Shown: positions 21,918 to 25,819 of the stretch, piece by piece
Layout of the letters: each line of letters opens with the position of its first letter
How positions within the stretch are numbered: position 1 is the first letter of the stretch
Source of the DNA: CAVVIO01 sp963748095
GTDB lineage: Bacteria; Bacteroidota; Bacteroidia; Bacteroidales; UBA10428
Assembly: GCA_963748095.1 (NCBI GenBank)
Contig: CAVVIO010000043.1
Location: forward strand, 1 to 25,819
Direction: 5' to 3'
DNA: 25,819 nt
Made by a program: the position numbers and the translations under genes
The notes under the pieces: model-generated
What the model saw: the letters and a program-made list of their open reading frames with translations, nothing else
The model's database searches: none
What the model was told of the DNA's origin: nothing

Positions 21918-22355
21918 TCAAATTGCCGGGGGTAATTTGGTGGATACCGTAAGCCGGTTCCAGGCATTAATTACCGTAATGGCTACAATTACCTGGGCAA
22001 GGTATTTTTCACCCAGAATTTTAAGGGCATTGTCGTATGTTTCGTCCGAAACGCCATTCTGAATAAACGTAACTTCTTCAGTCAACGCCAGAATGGCTCT
22101 TTCTTCTTCTGAAAATACAGGAGCATCCCTCCAAGCATCGAGAAGGTAGATGCGTTGTTCGCTTTCCCCGTTTTCCCGTGCTTCTTTTGTGTGCATATTA
22201 ATACAAAAAGCGCAACCATTCAGTTGTGATGCCCTGATCTTGATGAGTTCAATATGGGATTTTGTAAGGGATGATTGATTAAGATACTCTTCAAAATCAT
22301 ACATGATTTTATAGGCATCAGGTTCTAATTTCCGGATTCTGATTCTGTTGCTCAT
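21918..22355 (-). CDS. AhpD-like carboxymuconolactone decarboxylase family protein
   Basis: This protein of 145 residues is all-helical. The core is SHIELIKIRASQLNGCAFCI followed by NMHTKEARENGES, with the redox pair C48 and C51 and H55, the alkylhydroperoxidase AhpD motif (CxxC followed by a histidine). WRDAPVFSEEERAILALTEEVT is the usual second half of this subgroup. These proteins reduce peroxides or carry disulfide electrons; the decarboxylase name is historical. It lies tail to tail with the thioredoxin reductase gene, so it is probably not on the same transcript, but it fits a redox-stress theme. The substrate is unknown. Confidence 0.9.
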   Translation of the reverse strand: MSNRIRIRKLEPDAYKIMYDFEEYLNQSSLTKSHIELIKIRASQLNGCAFCINMHTKEARENGESEQRIYLLDAWRDAPVFSEEERAILALTEEVTFIQNGVSDETYDNALKILGEKYLAQVIVAITVINAWNRLTVSTKLPPAI

Positions 22356-22458
22356 AAATGAAATGTTTTAAATTTTTTATACCACCGTTATTAGTATAAT
22401 TTCTTTACTGACAAAATGAAAGAGAACAATATTCATCTTAATTTAATACTTAAGATTT

Positions 22459-23205
22459 TTAAATCGTCCACCACAATCCCATGTAGGATGTAAAGAAATT
22501 TCCATTGATAATACTATGTCCCAATGAAAAAATGAAGTGGAATTTTTCGGAAAAATTGACCATACCACCAACATTGAAGGCAAATGATGACTTTCCGTAT
22601 TCCGTGTCTGCCGACTGGTAATACAGTTCTTCTCCCAGCGATAATTTGTCTGTAAAATCATACTGAAGGGTAAGTCCGGTAAAGACCCAGTTTTTATTTC
22701 CTGTTCCGGGATTTATCCAGTATCCGCCGCCACCGAATGAAGTAAGTTTCCCCCACGATTTCTGTAACCAGACCGGAATAAAAACCTGTGTTTTTTCGCT
22801 TGCAAATTCGCTGTTTTTAGCAGTAGGTACCAGAAATATAGGAAAAGTGCCGATTTCCGGAATTTTATCCGATTCTTTTACAAAGCGGTATTTAAAGCCG
22901 AGTTCAGTATCGCCATATCCATAATGAAAGGGCAAATGATTGCCATAACTGTAATTAAGGGGCAATAGCAGGTGTATTTGCATATTCGGTATAATCCCGT
23001 AGTTGAACTCAAGATGGGGCAGGGTACCGGAATAAACACCTCCCTGTGCATTGTTTATAGTAGAAATATAGTATTCCCAGTGCTTATAAGGTGTGGGTTC
23101 GGGGTCATCTGTGTTATAAGGCGGACCGGCAAATACTTGTAGAGAATTTAAAACGATTGCCGGGATAATGACAGAAAGCAGATAGTGTTTCTTTTTCATG
23201 GGCAT
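22459..23205 (-). CDS. outer-membrane beta-barrel protein (MetA-pathway transporter-like)
   Basis: This protein of 248 residues has a signal peptide. M3 (ATG 23199, MKKKHYLLSVIIPAIVLNSL) is the better start, with cleavage near VFAG. The mature N-terminus GPPYNTDDPEPTPYKHWEYY is a conserved signature of a barrel family often labelled phenol-degradation MetA or transporter. Beta strands with alternating aromatic residues follow, ending in MGLWWTI. It lies downstream of tolC behind a strong terminator (23297-23333), so it may be transcribed separately. A small hairpin lies 2 nt after its stop (22435-22456). The substrate is unknown. Confidence 0.8.
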   Translation of the reverse strand: MPMKKKHYLLSVIIPAIVLNSLQVFAGPPYNTDDPEPTPYKHWEYYISTINNAQGGVYSGTLPHLEFNYGIIPNMQIHLLLPLNYSYGNHLPFHYGYGDTELGFKYRFVKESDKIPEIGTFPIFLVPTAKNSEFASEKTQVFIPVWLQKSWGKLTSFGGGGYWINPGTGNKNWVFTGLTLQYDFTDKLSLGEELYYQSADTEYGKSSFAFNVGGMVNFSEKFHFIFSLGHSIINGNFFTSYMGLWWTI

Positions 23206-23296
23206 CCGGTTTTAATAATGTATTGTGGAAAATACAGATGCATATGATAGCAGTAACACGGTATGTGAAAATTTGTTTTAAAACATATAAATAAAT

Positions 23297-23333
23297 AAAC
23301 CAGCCTTAGGAATTAAATCCTGCAGGCTGGTTT
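23297..23333 (-). terminator. terminator after tolC
   Basis: AAACCAGCCT and AGGCTGGTTT pair over 10 bp, with a nested AGGA-ATTAAA-TCCT stem. On the minus strand it lies 22 nt after the tolC-like stop and is followed by a U-rich stretch (TTATTTATTTATATG). Confidence 0.8.
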
Positions 23334-23354
23334 ACTTACCATAATAATATCTTT

Positions 23355-24695
23355 CTAGTAAAGTCTTTCCCCAAGCGACGCTTTCAGTTTGTAAATACTA
23401 ACTGCATAGTTGATTTCCGATTGAAGAAGTTGTAACCTGATTTCGGAAACTGATGTAGTGGCATCCAGCAGATCGAGATTGGTAATGGCTCCTGTTTTAT
23501 AGTTAATCTGTGCCAGCGACAAAGCTTCCTGTGCCTGTTCCAGTTGTAATTTCGACTGGTTTACCTTTTTCAGGGCGGTTTGCACGCTTGTTTCATTTTC
23601 CACCACTTCGCTCGAAATATTGCGTTTTGTAATTTCGGTTTCCAGCGTGGAAGTCTCCACAGATGATTTTGCTTCCATTATATTATATTTTGTCCGGGTA
23701 CCATCGAATATGGGAATAGTAAGGCCTAATCCAACAACATAATTTGGTTTTATTTTATTTATATCCGGCATATATCCGTTTTTCCAGCCACCATTAGCAA
23801 TGAAATTCAGTGAAGGATTATTTTGAGTTTTTACTACTCCAAGACGTAACAGAGCCAGATCGGCCTTTCCTTTGGCTAACTGCATTTCGTCTCTGTGTTG
23901 TAATGCGTGTGAGATCAGCGAATCCTGTGCTACATCCGGTTGCATAACAGTAAGGACTGTTTTTACCGCATGGTATGTTTTTGCAGGCATTCCGAGTAAA
24001 GAATTCAATATGGCAAGCTGTACATCACGAGAGGCTTTCAGGTCGAGTTCCTGGCTTTCCACCCCGGAGATTTTAACTTTGGTACTCAGAATCTCATAAT
24101 TAGTTGCTGAACCTGTAGCTTTCATTTTTTGCACGTAATCCAGGTGTTCCTGAAGCGTCTTTAATTGTTCCTCCTTTATTTTTATGGCTTCCTGCAAAAA
24201 ATCAAGTGTATAGTAAGTACGGACAACTGCCAGGGCCATATTTTGTTTCACCTGTTCCAGCGATTGTTCGGCAATTACTTTACCCTCATCGGCAAATGCT
24301 ACATTTTTAGCTGTTTTACCAAAGTCATAAATGTTCTGACGTACATTTAATCCTCCGGAAAAATTGTCGGAAGGGTAAAAACTCAGGTTCTCGATTCCAA
24401 ATGCCGGTAAGTTTAATACCGGTACAGGCGCTACATGCGAATAATTCGAAGTAATATCCACATTGGGGTAATAACCCGATTTTGCCAGCCCTATCTGTGC
24501 GTCGGCCTTATTCAGGGCTTCTGCGGCAGCCTTCACAGTAGGATGATTCTGAACTACTGCCTGTATAACAGAATCGAGTACCAGGGAATCACCTGATGAT
24601 GTATTTATCGGCGTTGATTGCCCAAAAGCACTTGTTGTTGCAAGTGTATATATTGAAAATAGCTGTAACGCGATTTTAATTTTTCTGCTGTTCAT
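23355..24695 (-). CDS. TolC-family outer-membrane efflux protein
   Basis: This protein of 446 residues has a signal peptide (about 1-25, ending SAFGQ) and two repeats of the outer-membrane efflux protein domain (about 32-225 and 250-440). These are rich in long helices with the family's NYKTGAITNLDLLDA motif near the C-terminus and SGYYPNVDITSNYSH near the start. It forms the outer channel of a tripartite pump. The DHA2 transporter gene upstream overlaps its start by 20 nt, so the two are coupled. A periplasmic adaptor (HlyD/EmrA type) is expected and probably lies further upstream outside the window. A strong terminator follows the gene. Confidence 0.93.
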   Translation of the reverse strand: MNSRKIKIALQLFSIYTLATTSAFGQSTPINTSSGDSLVLDSVIQAVVQNHPTVKAAAEALNKADAQIGLAKSGYYPNVDITSNYSHVAPVPVLNLPAFGIENLSFYPSDNFSGGLNVRQNIYDFGKTAKNVAFADEGKVIAEQSLEQVKQNMALAVVRTYYTLDFLQEAIKIKEEQLKTLQEHLDYVQKMKATGSATNYEILSTKVKISGVESQELDLKASRDVQLAILNSLLGMPAKTYHAVKTVLTVMQPDVAQDSLISHALQHRDEMQLAKGKADLALLRLGVVKTQNNPSLNFIANGGWKNGYMPDINKIKPNYVVGLGLTIPIFDGTRTKYNIMEAKSSVETSTLETEITKRNISSEVVENETSVQTALKKVNQSKLQLEQAQEALSLAQINYKTGAITNLDLLDATTSVSEIRLQLLQSEINYAVSIYKLKASLGERLY

Positions 24696-25819
24696 TGGTA
24701 TTGTTTTTTAAAAATTCTTTCTTTCTTTTGGTATGTAGGAAAAATATAGGAACAATTCCCAGGATGATGATGATCGCGGCAACCAGGAAGTCATCATTAA
24801 TCCCTTCTATATATGCCTGATTATTTACGTTGGAAAGAAGCAGGTACTGTCCCTGTTTCCGGGCAACTGCCGGTGAACTTCCTGCATGTTCCTGAACGTA
24901 ATATGTCAGATGTTTGGAGGTACTCTTATATATTTCAGAATTTACCTGGATGGACTGGCTGTATGTCTCTGCATGATAACTGATCCTGGATGTCAGAAGT
25001 GTGGCAAGAATAGCTATGCCCAGACTTCCGCCCAGTTGCCGGATGGTATTTATCAAACTCGAAGCCTGCGCCATCTTCACACGAGGTATTTCCATCAGGG
25101 CCACACTGCTAAGCGGGGCAAACAACATACCCATGCCGACTCCTCTCAGGTATAAGGACATCATGATAAAGTAATGTTCTGTCATAAAGGAAAGCCGTGT
25201 AAACATTAAAAAGCTGATCGCAAAAAGTACCAGACCGGTTACAATAGGAATTTTGACATTGATCTTATCGGATGCGATCCCTGCCAAGGGGGCGATTAGT
25301 CCCTGGATAATTCCTACGGGAAGGAAAACCTCCCCTGATTGCAGCGCCGTATAGCCTAATGAATTCTGAAGGTATAGAGGAAGCAGAAAAATACCTCCGA
25401 ACACGCCTATACTGAATATCAGCATAATAATGTTGGCTATACCGAAATTATGATTCAGTAATAATTTCAGATCTATTAGGGGTTCTTTTACAATTAATTC
25501 TGTGGTTATGAAAACCGCAAAGGCAATAATTGAAATGGCAAATGATACCAATATATAGGGTGCCGACCAGCCTTCCGCATTCGTTGCCGCATTTCCTTCC
25601 GAAAGGGCATAAAGCATCAGGGGCAGGAATATAGTTACAGAAATAAAACCGACCATATCGAACTTCCGGATATCTTTACTTTTGTATTCTTCCTGAATAA
25701 CAAATGTGGCAAACATACCTGCTATTCCAACCGGAACATTCACATCGAATATTAGTTGCCAGCTGAAATTATCTACCAGGTATCCTCCGATAATGGGTCC
25801 GAACGAAACCGAAGCTGCA
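24676..25819 (-). CDS. DHA2-family drug efflux transporter (EmrB/QacA type), N-terminus cut by window edge
   Basis: The frame is open to the window edge: before residue NVPVG the codons give AASVSFGPIIGGYLVDNFSW and QLIFD, containing the drug:H+ antiporter motif C (GP--GG), so the GTG at 25743 is not the true start. About 380 residues are visible, with some ten membrane segments and a long periplasmic loop (SYHAETYSQSIQVNSEIYKS) before the last helix, as in the 14-helix DHA2 family. NVPVG after motif C is also typical. It pumps drugs or other small molecules with protons and needs an adaptor and TolC to cross the envelope. The tolC-like gene overlaps its end by 20 nt. Confidence 0.92.
   Translation of the reverse strand, partial: AASVSFGPIIGGYLVDNFSWQLIFDVNVPVGIAGMFATFVIQEEYKSKDIRKFDMVGFISVTIFLPLMLYALSEGNAATNAEGWSAPYILVSFAISIIAFAVFITTELIVKEPLIDLKLLLNHNFGIANIIMLIFSIGVFGGIFLLPLYLQNSLGYTALQSGEVFLPVGIIQGLIAPLAGIASDKINVKIPIVTGLVLFAISFLMFTRLSFMTEHYFIMMSLYLRGVGMGMLFAPLSSVALMEIPRVKMAQASSLINTIRQLGGSLGIAILATLLTSRISYHAETYSQSIQVNSEIYKSTSKHLTYYVQEHAGSSPAVARKQGQYLLLSNVNNQAYIEGINDDFLVAAIIIILGIVPIFFLHTKRKKEFLKNNTNEQQKN

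Overview
The window is bacterial and most likely from a free-living member of the Bacteroidota (Bacteroidia-like). The evidence is a PorP/SprF-type protein next to a CHU_C (gliding-type) sorting domain, a decayed protein ending in a type A type IX secretion (T9SS) sorting domain, DHA2-TolC efflux genes, AT-rich spacers, and promoters of the Bacteroidetes form TTTG-N19-20-TAnnTTTG. No rRNA, tRNA, CRISPR array, transposase or integrase is visible.

Positions 1 to about 9,500 look like an accessory, cassette-like stretch. After the tail of a YegP-like gene (1-164), every gene lies on the minus strand: a ParE-type toxin-antitoxin pair, a DJ-1/PfpI protein, an ECF sigma factor with a small one-helix membrane protein and lgt (overlapping genes), a P2-type cation ATPase, a PiT/CysP-like anion permease and a PEGA lipoprotein. 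Between these units lie copies of one dispersed repeat of about 300 bp, all in the same orientation. Three copies are near complete (3500-3800, 6504-6809, 9203-9475) and two are truncated (1080-1220, 8120-8240). All four copies that keep the right end carry a promoter-like element with exactly 20 nt between its boxes, pointing at the next gene. This is the strongest candidate for something undescribed in the window.

Positions 9,592-13,811 (minus strand) hold a CHU_C lipoprotein and its PorP/SprF partner, then two cupins around a pectinesterase-family protein with Ig-like domains. One cupin resembles KdgF, so uronate or pectin processing is plausible. Positions 13,957-15,609 hold a GC-rich YrdB/DUF2568 membrane protein, an unrecognised membrane protein and a Crp/Fnr regulator.

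Positions 15,727-17,371 are a promoter followed by a decayed repeat-rich T9SS cargo gene. An 800-bp spacer follows with a cluster of short hairpins, then a two-gene ABC transporter with a terminator. Positions 20,098-22,355 form a redox group: a NifX/NifB-type protein with a C-terminal frameshift, an atypical CX6C thioredoxin, a thioredoxin reductase lacking the usual NADPH-phosphate motif, and a convergent AhpD-like protein. The window ends with a minus-strand efflux group: DHA2 transporter (cut by the window edge), TolC and an outer-membrane protein.
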